This document shows, piece by piece, positions 5,260-5,681 of a stretch of DNA of 5,681 bases (positions are counted from its first letter, which is position 1; each line of letters starts with the position of its first letter). Origin of the DNA: JBBSGD01 sp038254435. Lineage in GTDB: Bacteria; Actinomycetota; CADDZG01; WHSQ01. The notes below the pieces were generated by a model. That model ran no database searches, was not told where the DNA came from, and was given only the letters and a program-made list of their open reading frames with translations. The stretch is taken from contig JBBSGD010000098.1 in NCBI GenBank assembly GCA_038254435.1, forward strand, positions 1-5,681, read 5' to 3'. The translations under genes were made by a program, and so were the position numbers.

Positions 5260-5291
5260 GGTCTTGCTGTAAGTAGGCCGGGGAGGCCGTC

Positions 5292-5681
5292 GTGAACCGG
5301 ATAGCCGTGCAGACGATTGCTGTGGTCGTGCTCGCCGCGGGACTCGCCGCGTGCGGCGCAGGGTCGTCCGCGCCCGGCTCGTCCTCGGCGGGTGCGCTCG
5401 CTCGCCTCCAGAACGGCGTGGAGCGAGGGCTCGAGAGGTCGCATCGCCTTGCCGCGAAGGTGGATCGCCTGCACTACCAACTGGTGCACGAGGTTCGCAA
5501 GCGCCGTGCCGCGGCCCGCACAATGGCGCAAATCCGCCGCCGGCTCACCTCTTCGCTCGACAATCTGCAAGGAACGACGGCCACGGCCCAATCTGTGACC
5601 TCGGCCGAGGCCACGGCCTCGGATGCATTGAAGGCCGCCGGCGCCGCGGCGCGTGACATCGCGGTGCTGCGGCAGCGACTC
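5292..5681 (+). CDS. Lipoprotein with probable coiled-coil domain, 5' part only
   Basis: GTG 5292 opens a frame that runs 130 codons to the window edge without a stop. GGGGAGG at 5280-5286 lies 5 bases upstream. Residues 1-20 form a short signal peptide with one early arginine and a hydrophobic core (IAVVVLAAGLAAC). The lipobox is L18-A19-A20-C21, predicting lipid attachment at C21 and outer-face membrane anchoring. A Gly/Ser-rich linker (22-34) follows. From about residue 36 on, the sequence is Arg/Ala/Leu rich with leucines and valines spaced like heptads (LARLQNGVERGLERS, VDRLHYQLVHEV, IRRRLTSSLDNL), which suggests a long helical coiled coil. Other frames over the same bases look like shadows. 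No enzymatic motif is visible, so the role could be structural or envelope associated. The family is not recognised. Confidence 0.8.
   Translation, partial: MNRIAVQTIAVVVLAAGLAACGAGSSAPGSSSAGALARLQNGVERGLERSHRLAAKVDRLHYQLVHEVRKRRAAARTMAQIRRRLTSSLDNLQGTTATAQSVTSAEATASDALKAAGAAARDIAVLRQRL

Larger units (their letters stand above)
4935..5291. other. 357-base gap between the rhomboid and lipoprotein genes
   Basis: The genes on either side diverge, so both promoters should lie here. The left two thirds hold an open frame with coding-like composition but no start (4965-5186). Within it is a 9-base inverted repeat, GTCGCCGGC (5118-5126) with GCCGGCGAC (5162-5170). The right part (about 5229-5275) is markedly AT-rich and promoter-like. 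The lipoprotein ribosome binding site GGGGAGG is at 5280-5286. No tRNA is recognised. Confidence 0.6.

Noticed and set aside
5073..5591. 172-codon minus-strand frame at the right end
   Set aside because: The translation is Arg/His/Gly rich without motifs. It lies opposite the lipoprotein gene, which has a lipobox and ribosome binding site, and would cover its promoter.
1..5681. CRISPR arrays, insertion sequences, tRNA genes, toxin-antitoxin or defence genes
   Set aside because: I looked for regularly spaced repeats, transposase motifs, terminal repeats and tRNA-like cloverleaf patterns and saw none. Gene content is metabolic and envelope related.

Overview
The window looks like chromosomal DNA of a GC-rich bacterium, most likely an actinobacterium, possibly of the Thermoleophilia type. 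This is inferred from the strong G/C bias at third codon positions, frequent GTG/TTG starts, tight stop/start overlaps, and a set of MaoC/SDR fatty-acyl-CoA genes typical of Actinobacteria. No mobile element, CRISPR array, rRNA or tRNA is visible.

Layout. Bases 1-522 hold the 3' end of a plus-strand gene resembling SdiA-regulated beta-propeller proteins. It is followed at 557-898 by a small, very basic hypothetical protein. A 461-base gap (899-1359) contains a very strong intrinsic-terminator hairpin whose T-tract lies on the minus strand. The same gap holds, on that strand, a near-perfect Shine-Dalgarno sequence in front of a 14-residue ORF. Together these suggest an unannotated short minus-strand transcript and are the most unusual part of the window.

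Bases 1360-4074 form a compact plus-strand operon: an NAD-type SDR dehydrogenase resembling the dehydrogenase domain of peroxisomal multifunctional enzyme 2 (MFE-2), a single-hotdog MaoC-N protein, a single-hotdog MaoC hydratase, and a fused double-hotdog hydratase. The two small hotdog proteins probably form one heteromeric hydratase and the fused protein a second one. With the SDR they can carry out the hydration and oxidation steps of (R)-specific beta-oxidation, or the reverse steps of a biosynthetic pathway. A 19-bp inverted repeat lies just upstream of the first gene.

Bases 4071-4934 (minus strand) encode a rhomboid intramembrane serine protease with an N-terminal Cys/His zinc-binding module. 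Its stop codon interleaves with that of the double-hotdog gene in a single CTAG. The next gap (4935-5291) carries a 73-codon open frame with coding-like composition but no usable start, then an AT-rich promoter-like stretch. The window ends inside a gene for a lipoprotein with a probable coiled-coil domain (5292 to the edge).
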